Assembly: GCA_963556145.1 (NCBI GenBank)
Contig: OY744461.1
Coordinates: forward strand, 8,256,891 to 8,320,890
Origin: Hygrocybe punicea
Lineage: Eukaryota; Basidiomycota; Agaricomycetes; Agaricales; Hygrophoraceae
DNA length: 64,000 nucleotides
Direction of reading: 5' to 3'
Shown here: positions 33,605 to 45,026 of the stretch, one piece after another
Layout of the letters: every line of letters starts with the position of its first letter
Numbering within the stretch: position 1 is the first letter of the stretch
Translations under genes and position numbers: made by a program
Notes under the pieces: generated by a model
Seen by the model: only the letters and a program-made list of their open reading frames with translations
The model's database searches: none
What the model was told of the DNA's origin: nothing

Positions 33605-34101
33605 CTAAGCACCTTGGCGACGCTTCAGGGCGCCCAACTTGCTGCGAGTCTGCATTACGTCGGGTTTGGGGTTGCGGTCCTGGAGATAAGGATCCGACGC
33701 GCGAGGCGATCTGGGAAGAGCATTGCGTCTCTTCCTGCGGTTGGGACAAGCTGCAGCATCAGCCGTGGAGGGACAGAAACCAGCGTCATTGTCCGTTACA
33801 AGACTGCCATCGGCCTGCACGATTAGTGAACCATCAGCAATATGTCGATAAAATATCAAAAAAAAATTGCAACGCGAACCCTAGAGTAGGTGCAGAAAAA
33901 ATCGTTGGGATTTTCACCCTGAAAGGCCGGGTAGGAGCAAAAGATTGGGGTGGCCGTCTCGTCCTTCTGACCCAGGGGGAAACCAGCGAGGTCCTCGGGA
34001 GGACAAGTGAAACACGATGGCGTTTGAGACGGTTGTTGGGCGTGTGAGCCAACGAGGGAAGTAGCCACAACGAAGAGCAGGATGGTCAAAGAGCGGAACA
34101 T
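33605..34101 (-). CDS. small secreted protein
   Basis: Starts at the ATG of MFRSLTILLFVVATSLVG, a clear signal peptide with likely cleavage after SHA. The mature part is Cys-containing (SCFTCPPEDL, IFCSYPAFQGENPNDFFCTYS, DNDAGFCPS, AACPNRRKRR) and ends in a basic tail. One intron at about 33824-33888 (GTTCGC..CGTGCAG) joins FCTYSR to ADGSLVTDN. About 140 residues. TATA-like CTTTAAAAA lies about 50 bp upstream on the minus strand. This is the only intact host-like gene in the 14-39 kb transposon block. Basidiomycete extracellular proteins with a GENPNDFFCTY-like block are familiar, but function is unknown. Confidence 0.7.
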
Positions 34102-34589
34102 TGTTGCGACACTACTGGGGGAGAACAAGGAACTCGAGTTGGGTTTTTAAAGCGACCTGTCAAGTATCGGAGATCCGCAATTGCCCGTTGCGACCGTGCC
34201 TTCCATAGACCCCTATCCAGAACGTATCCGGAGGTGAAAGGTACGTTAAGTTACGTACCTTTCGGCGCGTTACCAACAGCGATACTGGCGCACTTTGAAT
34301 ATAATATATTACCATTAGGAAAATTGATCACGTGTTTGGATCCAATTGGACCTGTTACCGTTTTGTTCGAGCATCAAATCCTTCAAAACCTGATCCATTG
34401 CCGGTACAACTTCTTGGGGGTATTTCCTAGCTGGCTATGCAGCGTATGTTTTGTATAAACGAAGGAGGGCGAGGGCGTCAAATCACAAGCAGAATGATTG
34501 TACATTCTCGAGTGTTGTAGTTGTCCTTGGATGATGCATGATGTCTAACGTCGCAGTTGAGACATACCATCAGGAAATCGGGGAGGCGC
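34102..34589. other. intergenic, no gene seen
   Basis: Promoter side of the secreted protein gene, then AT-rich sequence without features. Confidence 0.4.
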
Positions 34590-34758
34590 CGGTATATCCA
34601 GGCGGAGTTGATAATTGATAAGCAGACTTGCAGCTGTTTGCAATGTCTTATCTGGCCAAATAAATGCATTCAAGCACATATAATTATTGTGATAGTTGAT
34701 CATTTGCATTCATATTTGCTTAAAATTGATTGCTGTATATAAGGGGTTACCATATACT

Positions 34759-35035
34759 CCTAATTATTCCTGCAACATACCAAATTTTCAAAGTCTTGTG
34801 GAGCCTTGGCCATACAATATAGACCATTATGATAAACATGTAATTATTCCTGTGAAATATCAAATTTTCAAAGTCTTGTGGAGTCTTGGCCATACAATAT
34901 AGGCCATGATGATAAACATGTAATTATTCCTGTGAAATATCAAAATATCAAAGTCTTGTGGAGCCTTGGCCATACAATACCATGATGATAAACATGTAAT
35001 TATTCCTGTGAAATACCAAATTTTCAAAGTCTTGT
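34759..35035 (+). repeat. about 80-bp tandem repeat, 3.5 copies
   Basis: Unit TAATTATTCCTGTGAAATA followed by TCAAAGTCTTGTGGAGCCTTGG and GATAAACATG, starting near 34760, 34842, 34921 and 34999. It interrupts the left arm of the surrounding inverted-repeat structure. Confidence 0.85.
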
Positions 35036-35541
35036 TCTGCAGTGCCTCTGGGGGTCTGCCAGTGCAAGTGAGGTTGACAATGTTATTAAGGCACTGCAGA
35101 ATACACTGCGGGAAGTATTTGCCACATAGAATTCCTACTTTTGGATAGCCAAAATGTCTACTGAAAGCAGGAGTTGCATGTGCTGATTTGAGTAGCGATG
35201 ATACTGATGTTTTCATTTATCCTTATCAAGCTGTGTTCTCAGTGATGGCAGAAGATGCTGCTGGCTGGATCCATCACTGTGGATACATCTAGAGTTATAG
35301 TAATTTTGTTGTGGCTTCTAACAAAACTATGTACTGCATGCCTTGAATATACCATTCCTCAATGCTGGGCAAGAATGCTGCCACCATAGTCCTTGCCGCT
35401 TGTGGTCCCTGTCATTCGGGCACCAGCACAAGCCTACCTCGCACTATTTTAGCCTATGTACATACATATCCTTGTTATGATGTTCTGCAGCCTATGGGCT
35501 TATCCTATATATAGGTCATGAAAAACAAATATTTTATGTCA

Positions 35542-35620
35542 AGTCTCGTGGCTAAGCAGTAAATATGCCTAATGTAAGCAATAAGGCCGAGTCGGGAGTT
35601 CAAATCCCTATTATGGTAAT
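35542..35620 (+). other. tRNA-like head (SINE candidate) with pol III boxes
   Basis: A box TGGCTAAGCAG (35549-35559) fits TRGYNNANNNG and B box AGTTCAAATCC (35597-35607) is 9/11 to consensus, 37 bp apart. The acceptor ends do not pair, so it is not a functional tRNA; a tRNA-derived SINE head is the better reading. Confidence 0.45.
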
Positions 35621-37419
35621 AGTTAAATTCAAGACACTGAAGACAGTTACAAAATAATTAACTAATCACACCGGTCACTTTTGAGATGTATGGAAAGGGA
35701 ATAGGAAACACGACCGCGCCCTGAAACAGCGGCACGGTCCAGGAACATAGTGATTATTTTTGGTTTTTGTTTTACAATGAGGAACCGTGTGCTAGCGGTG
35801 GAAAAGAAAAAGAAGGAACAGAAAAAGAAATGGGGTGGGGAGAGGTGGGTTACGAAAAATACACATGGGAGCTAACTAGGAGACGAGACAAGGTAAAAAA
35901 GGAAAGTGAGCAAAGTGAAGTGGGGCATACCTCAGAGACGAGACAAGGGGCTTAGGAGGCCCTTGGGGCATTTCCGAGATATATAACTCACTGGCAGAAA
36001 GAGGTGCCATAAGGCAGCGTAAGATTTGACATCAAGCGGGGACAGCAAACAGCAGGCTGTCAGCGGGTGACAGCTCCGGCGAGTGTGTCAGCTGGTGACA
36101 GTGACAGATGACAGTGACGGAGACATGCTGGGTGTCGAGGGACAGTAAATGTGTAACCATGTGATTAGCCAAATGTAAACTTAGTTTAAAAAACGATTAA
36201 TATCTTAATAAAGCGTATCTTTTATTAATAAATTGTTGGTGAAAAGTAATTATTATTTCCGACAAAAGCAGCAATTCCAGCTGCTTTGAATGCCCACATT
36301 GCTGCTTAGGGTAGTCAAAATTACTGCTTGGAGCAGATGTGAATGCCTGCTTGGAGCAGATGTGAATGCCTGCTTGAGGTAGGTGGGACATTATAATTCC
36401 TGCTTTCAGTAGACATTTTGGCTATCCAAAAGTAGGAATTTTACATGGCAAATACTTCCTGCAGTGTACAGCAGTCAATTGTCACAAATCTAAGTGCTCG
36501 AATGCATTTATTTGGCCAGATAAGACATTGCAAGTCTGCTGATCAATTATCGACTCCACCTGGATATACCGGCTAGACTGTCCATGGGTCAGTCCAGGTG
36601 GCCGGCCCTCACCTGATTTTGCTGGCCCTGGCCCAGGCCCTGGGTCATAAGGGCCAGGTCAGGGCCAGGCCGGGTTAGGGTCAGCCCTGGTCAGCCCTGG
36701 CCCTCTATCTCAAAAATTTGTCCATCCATGCTCTCCAATCACAGTATTATAATCCACATAACAGTGTTCTAATCCACATAGTCATCATTAAAGTCAAAAT
36801 CTCCAACATATTTCTTCATTATCTCTACTTCCACATCAAGCATTTTATCTGTGTATGCAGCATGTAGCTTTTGAATTCCTTCATTGGCATTATCAAGGGT
36901 CATAGTATATGTGCTCAGCAATATAGGATCAAGGTGTAGGTATAGCTAGATAGTCATGAGCCATTTTGGTAGCCTTTTATACCATGGAGCTATGAACCTG
37001 TGGGGGATCCCAAGGCTAAAAGGATCTCCAACTATGGGAACTAATTTTTCAAGCCTGTCTGTGGATATTCCTAGTGTCAAGAGAAGGAGATAAAATCACT
37101 GGGTCTCCATTCAAGACAAGTCCATAATGGCACAAAGTGCTTGCATCTCATATTCTCAACAACTATTTACAAGATTTTATCAGTGCATGTTATGGCACAT
37201 TTAGCAGTATACGTGGCTAGGTTTCCATCCTGCACAGAGCGCTCTTTGTCCCACGTGAGCTGGTGATGGCCTCAACGACACAGATGAATGTATGTCCAGT
37301 GATGGTGGTGACCTGTGACAACGACAACAACGATATTGAGCATTGACAGCTGATGGTAGGAGTGTTTCCCTCAGGCACCCCACCAGGTCAGGCAGGGTAC
37401 AGCAGGTGGGCACTAGCAC

Positions 37420-37473
37420 CTCACAAGCATCACACATGTCTGATCAATTTGGTGGTTGTCCATGTTTGCGAGG
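37420..37473. repeat. palindromic block, copy 3 (diverged)
   Basis: CCTCACAAGC .. TGATCAATTT .. GTTTGCGAGG, 54 bp, same outline as 20145-20197. Confidence 0.5.
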
Positions 37474-37562
37474 TGGTGGTTGGCTCGGGGAGGCCTCAAG
37501 GTAGTGGAGGTGTGCGTGGGAACATCCACTTGCTGTTGCTCCACCCAGGCCTGTTGTGTCCA

Positions 37563-37616
37563 CCTCACAAATGCCACACACAACGTCAATTGACGTGGCT
37601 GTAGTCGTTTGCGAGG
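37563..37616. repeat. palindromic block, copy 4
   Basis: CCTCACAAAT .. AACGTCAATTGACGT .. GTTTGCGAGG, 54 bp; centre identical in style to copy 1. Confidence 0.6.
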
Positions 37617-39220
37617 TGAGGTTGGGCAGCAGGAAAAGACCAGTCTCAATCCCCCTTCCTGCATGTGCTCCATCCCTGTCCTTGTCCAGCTGTTGTTGTC
37701 TTCACTTGCTGGACTGACATCCTCATTGCTGAGGTGGTCAAGACCGTCAGGTCTCATTTGTGTCCTGCTGTCAGTTAGTGGGCGGGGCTTGTCACCGTCA
37801 TTGTCCTAGGTGATAGCGCCAGGGTCGTCGCTGTCATTGTCATCTGATTGCCTGTGTCTTGGTGGTTGTGGATAGTCTGTTGACCTTGCCATCTTCATTG
37901 TCACTGTTGTTGCATCTTCACTGTCATATCTTTGTCGCTGTTGTTGCATCTTCACCGTCATTGTCCTCATCTTCCAGTCCCCACCCTCAGCGAAATGTCT
38001 GCTGCACATTGGGGGCACAGTGTAGTCAGCTGGCGGCAGGAATTTGAGGCAGAGGGTACCTGTCATACCCTTGCTGAAGAGTGGGTGTCGCCGTTCTGGT
38101 TCTCAAAAAGGTGGTTGAAGTAGGCTAGGAAAAGACACACTATTTGTCCTTATGGGATTGCTGGGTTACATGAATGGAGAGGGGAGGCAAGGAGAGGAGT
38201 ACAAGTCTTGTAACAAGACTGCCGAAGAGCGAGAGAGATGCAAACCGCTAATATTTCCTGTATTTGTAATTTAACTGGATAAATCAATTGGATTTACTGA
38301 CTAAAGTAGTAATTTTAAATCACATAAAAGCAAGTAAAATGGTAGAATAAGTTGGGAAAAATGACGGTTAAAAGCAGGTATTATGAATATCCTACTAGCT
38401 ATTCAATTCTGCTTTGTATGATGAGAGCTGCCAGTCTTGTTGATCTGAGTAAGTACTGCCATTCAGATATATCCTACTAGCTATTCAATTCTGCTATGTA
38501 TGATGAGAGCTGCCAGTCTTACATATTTGGCCAATTTTGGCAACTCTTGTACTACATAGTCATTTCACTCATTCTGGTATGCTTTGCAGTTTCTGTCAAC
38601 ACTACTGTCCTATATCTTCCATTACCAGACCATGTATAAGAGTTATATATATTATATATATTATTTAACTTTTAATCATTTATAATCCCATGTCATTCCA
38701 TCCACGATTTCCTGATGACAGTGACCTTGGCTGATTGCCGTCTTTTACCTTCAACTTGAAGTGAAGGACCTCTGTGACATAACAGTCCCAAGTAGCCTCG
38801 TTGTCCTGTCAACTTGTAGACCATAGACCTACGGGAACCCGGCAACTTCACCGCGTAAGAGGTACTCGATGTGTTGGAACAACTGAAGAAATCGAGCAAC
38901 ACGTGATTCGCGGCAACTCCGAGTCCGCCATTCCGGCTTCCCCTTCATCCACTCCTCAAGTTCCCGACCGTATATACTGCACAGTTGTTCGATATTTCTG
39001 CCAAATTCTGCCAGAGGCCTCTTGGAAATATTAATTGCTGTTTGGCAGAATGGCGTGGCAGAATGGCAGCATTTTGCCCACTATTAAAAATGCGAAATGT
39101 GATCTCCGCTTGAAATAGACTGCTAGGAACGTTAACGTGGACAACGGCCAATCGTAGGCAGCTTTGCTGAGGGCTCTACGCCCACTAAATCAACCAATAT
39201 AACCTCTCGATCCCCAAACC

Positions 39221-42047
39221 ATGTTACGCATTGTTTCTTCGGTGTCGCGGCCAACGACAGTGGGGCTACTCGGAATGGCCTCCCCTTGCCCCTCACACGG
39301 TGGTATTGTCACCTCCGTACGATGGTTCAACATCTCCTGAAAAGTCTGGGATTTTTCCAGGTCGTCGGACAATTGTGTCTACATCAAGCCGGCAGGCCGA
39401 TATCACACTCACGGTTGATGGAAAGGAAGTGACTGTACCGCAGGGTGTGTTATTACGACCGGCATGTTGGTTTATCCTCGATCTTTTTGAGCAACATTTT
39501 TGTTCAGGTTCCGCCTTGATCCAAGCCTGTGAAGCTGCTGGCGCAGCCATTCCTCGGTATGTTTCCTCCCTGACCGGCGTCAAGTCCTGGATTGAATCTC
39601 GCCTTGCAGGTTTTGCTACCATGATAGGTGCAGTGGTTTGATCATCTAGGATTCGAACTTTGCTGAACGGTCTTTTGTTTGACGCAGGCTTGCTATTGCT
39701 GGCAACTGTCGGTAGGACAGTTTCTTGGATTTCGTTTACTTGGCTCAGATCCAGCACTTTAACAGAATGTGTCTGGTCGAAGTCCCACCATCGCCGAAAC
39801 CTGTAGCTTCTTGGTATATATTTCATCCCACGACGGGGGGTTTTTTTTTTTGCTCAACCATCCTTCAAAGTGCCATGCCTGCCATGCCTGGTTCCAAAGT
39901 ATTCACCAATACACCTCTCGTGCACGAAGCCCGGTCAGCCATCCCAGTATGCACAGATGTAATGATGTTTACCTCTCGTTCAACAGCGAAGGCGTCATGG
40001 AGTTCCTTCTCGCAAACCACCCGTTAGACTGTCCCATCTGCGACCAAGGAGGCGAGTGTGACCTTCAAGATCAGTCGATGCGGTATGGTTCGGACCGCAC
40101 GCGTTTTCACGAGATCACAGGCAAGCGTGCCGTTGAGAACAAAGATCTCGGCCCACTGGTGAAGACATCCATGAATCGTTGTATTCAGTGTACACGGTGC
40201 GTGCGATTTGCTAACGAGGTCGCGGGAGTGGAGGAACTTGGTACCACTGGACGGGGTAATGACTTGCAGATTGGAATGTATGTGGAGAAGACTATGGATT
40301 CGGAACTTTCGGGCAACATCATCGACCTTTGTCCTGTTGGCGCGCTCACCAGCAAACCATATGCATTCCACGCAAGGCCCTGGGAACTGAAGAACACTGA
40401 GTCGATAGACGTGATGGACGCTCTCGGATCAAACATCCGCGTTGACTCTCGTGGTGTCCAGGTCATGCGAATACAGCCAAGAACTAACGACGATGTTAAC
40501 GAGGAATGGATCAGCGATAAAACACGCTATGCGTATGACGGTCTCCGTTTCCAGAGACTAAACATCCCTCTCGTTAAGCAAGCCGACCGGTTTGTTACTG
40601 CCTCGTGGGAGGAGGCATTGGCTGCTATTGCAAAAGGCCTTGTGAGCTCGGGTGCGCAGGGGGATGAAATTCAAGCTATCGCTGGTCATTTCGCAGACAC
40701 GGAATCGATGGTTGCGCTCAAGGACCTCGTTAACCGTCTCGGCTCAGATAACCTCGCTCTCGATCAACCGGGGGGCGATGCTCCACCGGCACATGGCATT
40801 GACGTCCGCGCAAATTACTTATTCAATTCCTCGATTCCAGGTGTGGAACAAGCGGATGTCATTCTTTTGATAGGAACAAACCCCAGACACGAAGCAGCTG
40901 TGCTCAACTCCCGTATTCGGAAAAGTTGGCTGCATACCGGGCTGGAGGTTGGATTCATAGGCGAACGCGTGGATACGGCGTACGGATACGAATACCTTGG
41001 CCAAGATACCAGAGCTCTCGCAAATTTCGTTGCCGGCAAGGGCACATTTGCTGAGAAGTTCAAGGCCGCCAAGAAACCACTCATCATTGTCGGTAGTGCT
41101 CTGGTTGAGCATAAGGATGGCGCGGCCGTCTACAATGCTCTCGCAAAATACGTGGAGCGGAATAAAAGCAAATTGATTACACCGGAATGGAACGGCTTCA
41201 ACGTTTTGCAACGCGTATGTATTTGCTTACCACCGTTTTCCCCCTCCTCGGTATTTACATCGTCGCCTGATAGGTTGCTTCCCGCCCGGCTGCGTATGAC
41301 ATTGGCTTCGTCCCTTCCAAAAGAGCTTCAACCACCAAACCAAAGTTCATCTATTTGCTTGGTGCAGATGAAGTGGACCCCAAATCGATTCCTCGGGATG
41401 CTTTCGTGGTCTATCAAGGCCACCATGGTGACTTGGGTGCCCAGCTCGCAGACGTTTGTTTGCCTTCCGCTGCATACACCGAAAAGTCGACAACGTGGAT
41501 CAATACAGAAGGTCGTTCACAGCTTGGTCGGGCTGCTGTACCTCCGCCAGGTGCGTCCCGCGAAGACTGGAAGATCATTCGGTATGTGCAAATGAATGCA
41601 TACAGTTGATATATCTCGTTTAATTTAAGAGATCTTGGTTCATCAGTGCCCTCTCGGAAGTTGTTGGATGTACTCTATCGTATGACGACGTTCTTAGCCT
41701 GCGCGATCGTATGTGGGAAATATCGCCCACCCTTGTGCGATATGACGTAACAGAGCGGACATCAGCGGATGTAGCATTGGCTGGAATGAAGACGTTAGCT
41801 GCGCGCACGGTCGGCGCGAAGGCATCCGGTGCTGCGTTCCAGAAACCTATCAGTAACTTTTACCAGACCGACGCAATATCCCGAGCGTAAGTGTTTGTTT
41901 TTTTACTTCAAAGTACCTCGAAATACGCAAAACTGAATTTTTTTTGAACTGTATAGATCCGTGACAATGGCGCAATGTACACGGGCATTTGTGAACGGTG
42001 AACTGTATAGTGATGTAGACAAGGCATCTGAGGTTGCATTTGCATGA
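39221..42047 (+). CDS. NADH:ubiquinone oxidoreductase 75-kDa subunit (complex I)
   Basis: Mitochondrial complex I subunit (NDUFS1/NuoG homologue) carrying the N1b, N4 and N5 iron-sulphur clusters. Starts with a presequence (MLRIVSSVSRPTTVGLLGMA). Then ADITLTVDGKEVTVPQG, a 2Fe-2S region spread over small exons (GSALIQACEAAGAAIPR, FCYHDR, LAIAGNCR, MCLVEVE), CPICDQGGECDLQDQSM, CIQCTRCVRFANEVAG and IIDLCPVGALTSKPYAF, followed by the large inactive molybdopterin-oxidoreductase-like domain, ending NGELYSDVDKASEVAFA. Introns can be placed after PQG, IPR, HDR and NCR and at about 41216-41273, 41581-41645 and 41887-41956. Gene intact; TGA at 42045-42047. The first intron near 39330-39390 is not resolved. 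Confidence 0.93.
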
Positions 42048-42464
42048 CCAAATGTTACATAGATGGAACCAAAACAAGAGCTCGGACGTGTTGCAATTGT
42101 ACAGCTGAGGGTTAGGAGAGATTTGTTTATTGGCTCATCATTGCGAGCTGACCCAGTTAAGTTATGAGTTTGCGCTGTACCAGTTGGTGACCAATAACGG
42201 ATCGGGAGCGAAATACCAACAGCATACAAACGCTCTCTTCCCTTCTGCGTATTTCGCTATTTATATCACTGGTTGTCACTGCTTGGGTCGATCTCACAAT
42301 AGTCTTCTAATATCGTCACTGGTACTTATAGTACAAACCAAAAACTGTATATGTACAGGTATCAAAGTATATGCGTTAACAATCATTGATGAAATACTAC
42401 ACAGTCCAAGAGGTGAGTGTCTGTAGAATAAGTGAACCCTCAGCAAACCAGCATGAACTCAGCT
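42048..42464. other. intergenic, no gene seen
   Basis: Convergent space between complex I gene and receptor fragment; no feature seen. Confidence 0.4.
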
Positions 42465-42974
42465 TTACCGAGCCCTGCCTGGGTGATCGTGGCCATTGAC
42501 AACATGCACCATCTCCGTTTGGGGCCCCGCGCAGCATTTGCAATGGACCTTGTCCCTCCTGAATAATAGGAGATTTGGACGAATGTACAGGAGGAGAAGG
42601 ACGTTGGTCAACCCGCTGAAATCGAAGATGATGGCAACTGCAATGCTGGCAATTGTGGTAATATGATTTGGCCCCGTAAGTTGAATCCAACGCACGATGC
42701 TTAACGGGATTATTAGGATTGCATTCGAGAGGGGATACCTGTTCATAATTCTTGTCAACGGCTGTTTCAACATGATGTAGTGAAGTAGTACACACGTGAC
42801 CATACCATAAAAGAGACGTCTTGCCGATTCCTGTTCGATTGGATTGCCCCTCTGCCTGTGAATACTAAACTTCCACCAGGTTCTGGGGTTTGGTGTAATA
42901 ATTCCCCAGGCCCACAGGGCCGAAATGGCTAGTCTTAAATGAGGTGTCGCTCTCTCGACGAATGACAATATCAC
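42465..42974 (-). pseudogene. 7TM receptor-like gene, C-terminal part (TM6-7)
   Basis: Minus-strand WAWGIITPNPRTWWKFSIHR, then across an intron (about 42742-42800) ARRLFYGM joined to YPLSNAILIIPLSIVRW, and SGLTNVLLLLYIRPNLLLF. This is the typical end of the fungal Git3/cAMP-receptor-like 7TM proteins. Its upstream TM3-5 are not on this strand but lie inverted at 43205-43711. Confidence 0.65.
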
Positions 42975-43204
42975 ACACCAAGGATGAAGACGTAAAAAAG
43001 TATCCCTAAAATGTTGTCACAACAACTCATTATTTAAGAACATTGAATTACTTACCGTCACCATAAACGATACGAAATAATGGCATCTGTTTTGAAAGGT
43101 TATCTGCAAAATTGTAAGTACAGCTGGGAAGCCAATGGACATGACCCACATCTCCGGATGCCTTTGACCAACAGCAGACCGAGCATAGCTAGACAACTGC
43201 AGTG

Positions 43205-43711
43205 AGAGAAAACCAACTGGATCGTCGAAGGAAAGTCAGAAACAGGTGTTTTCTGTACTACTCAGGGGGTTCTGAACCAGGTGGGTCCAGTATCTGTGGC
43301 TCTGAGCACTCTTGTATGTGCCTCTATTACCCGATGCGCTTCGTGCCACTGATACCGGAACACATGGTAGATCATTGCCTTTGTAACGTTTATCGCTGTC
43401 TGGTGGAGAATGGGAGTACCAACTAGCCGAAGGATTCACCTTCGCGTCGCCTGGGCTATTGTAGCTGTCATGTGGCTCCTCGTTGGCGCCCTTGTCGGCA
43501 TCCCAGCTGCACATCACCACAAATCATCGACTCCTTATTGGGCTCCCACACCGGTAAGAATTTTGTTTCCATTTATATCTAATCATTTATTTAAGAACTC
43601 TGGATTATAGATATGGTGCACCATCAGCAAAAGCTATGAATTAGAAAGGCTTTGGGCAAAATACCTTTGGCTGTGGTTAGCATGCCTCTTCTCAATTATC
43701 TTATATATCCC
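43205..43711 (+). pseudogene. 7TM receptor-like gene, middle part (TM3-5), inverted
   Basis: Plus-strand NWIVEGKSETGVFCTTQGVL (TM3 with the conserved FCT.QG), VTFIAVWWRMG, AWAIVAVMWLLVGALVGIP (TM4), then a canonical intron GTAAGA..TTATAG at about 43553-43611, then WAKYLWLWLACLFSIILYIP (TM5). Coding stops abruptly at about 43711, where the next bases are the inverse strand of the TM2 exon. Confidence 0.7.
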
Positions 43712-44010
43712 TTGATATTGAGCAGGCTGCCCAATGAATGAAGAAGGTCAGCGAAAAGCAACGAGATCTGTGTTGAGCGTTAGTCCTTGTCCAATGCAGA
43801 CGAGGCAAGTGGCAGCTTTCCATGTATATGTCCATTGGTTGCTGTACCAACCGTCTCCCAGAGTTGCTCTGGTGTTCACGTATCACATTTCTCTGCCAGC
43901 ATATGCCTATTGTTAGACTCATGGGGCAGGACCTGACTTGACAAGGCTGCTCACGATGAGAAGCAGAGAGACCCACAACACCGCCAACGCAGATGCAGCA
44001 CCTACCACTA
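43712..44010 (-). pseudogene. 7TM receptor-like gene, N-terminal part (TM1-2)
   Basis: Minus-strand hydrophobic WQLLVVVGAASALAVLWVSL (TM1) and, after an intron with CTAAC branch and CACAG acceptor, ISLLFADLLHSLGSLLNIK (TM2). It ends at about 43712, exactly abutting the TM5 end of the inverted segment. Confidence 0.5.
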
Positions 44011-45026
44011 CAAGCAACTGCCAATGCTAACACGTCAGCCGTGTTCTGAGTAGCATGACAGAGAGTGCGGACCGTCAAGTTAATGCTTTCTGCACGAGTC
44101 AAACAATGCGTATTGTCGCGTTCCAAGTCTTGCGGCGAACAGATGATCCCATCCATTGTTTGGCGACTGGTGCTGGCCAACAAGTGGGAGGTCGATGTCA
44201 ACTGGGTCGCTGGACATTATTTATTAATAAGTAGTGAAATTGCACTGTGAGAATCGAATCAGGCACCTCTCCCGTACTGTGTTGACGCGTACTTACTGTT
44301 GACAACAGTGTCCTAACCTAACCAAGTATGAACTGCCAGTGTTGGTATTCCTGTGCATAGGGACTTATGCAGTGTCGATCGCTCGCTATCTGTGGGAATC
44401 AGGCCCCAAACCGGACAGATTGGCAACAATAATATCCTAACCTAGCAGTAAGTATGAACAGCCACTGTCAAGGGTGTACAGCTTTTTGACAGCGCTCAGC
44501 GCACCTTGGGGCAGGACTTTGGGAAGGTTAGGGTTAGTTAGTCAACGTCTCGAGAAGCTGGTTGCACATGTCTAGGGAGTTAGTTGTAAACAAATGTGGT
44601 GGTGAATGCACAGTACATTGTAGGGATTCAAACGTTCACAGGCTAATAGCTGATGGATTTCACGAACTGTGATTGCCTAAGCTCAAAAAGGTCTGCGATC
44701 TTCCTGTGATTCGAAACGGCCCTACGTTTGGACCTGGAGGCCGACCTTCTATCGTACCCACTCCCGATATCTTTCCCCGAAGCCAGTTACGTGTTGGCAT
44801 GGCAAGCTCATGAATAATCACTTCGCCAGCCCAAAGTTCTAGATCAAAGAGGATGCTTAATGACTGATAGAGAACTCCAATCGATTGATCTCTGCATCGC
44901 GTGAAGGGTGATGGAAACGGAATTCTCAAGCGGGGATTTAAGGTCGAGCATAAAGTAGGCTGGATAATCCTCTTTTATGCAACTCGATAAGTGAATGCTG
45001 ACAGAAGACGCGTCCTTTCGCAGTGG
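44011..45026. other. intergenic, no gene called
   Basis: Contains a partial duplication of CCTAACCTA..AAGTATGAACWGCCA (about 44313-44336 and 44447-44470) and an open minus-strand frame at 44660-44929 with no recognisable motif. Nothing else supported. Confidence 0.35.

Larger units (their letters stand above)
34590..36575. mobile_element. 2-kb structure with long inverted repeats
   Basis: The left arm GCCGGTATATCCAGG..GATAATTGAT.AGCAGACTTGCA..TGTCTTATCTGGCCAAATAAATGCATTC (about 34590-34680) is inverted at about 36490-36575. A second part of the same right arm (about 36395-36475) is the inverse of 35090-35175. The left arm is therefore split by about 400 bp holding a tandem array. No target duplication or coding region was found, so element class is unknown. 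Confidence 0.6.
36576..39220. other. gene-free, repeat-rich stretch
   Basis: GGCCCTGG-type subterminal-like repeats at 36590-36705 (possible hAT end). 36720-37110 on the minus strand has weak coding-like strings but many stops. 37200-38100 is GC-rich low complexity carrying two palindromic blocks. About 50-bp direct repeats lie at 38388-38438 and 38470-38520 (ATCCTACTAGCTATTCAATTC). TA-rich at about 38640-38670. No gene supported. Confidence 0.4.

Noticed and set aside
39640..39665. B-box-like GTTCGAATCC (minus strand) in the complex I gene
   Set aside because: Lies in a short intron with no cloverleaf around it; chance match.
44225..44290. tRNA or SINE near GATTCGATTC (minus strand)
   Set aside because: B-box-like string only; no acceptable A box or stem pairing.
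44660..44929. Minus-strand open frame downstream of the kinase
   Set aside because: No motif and no clear start context; cannot be told from chance.
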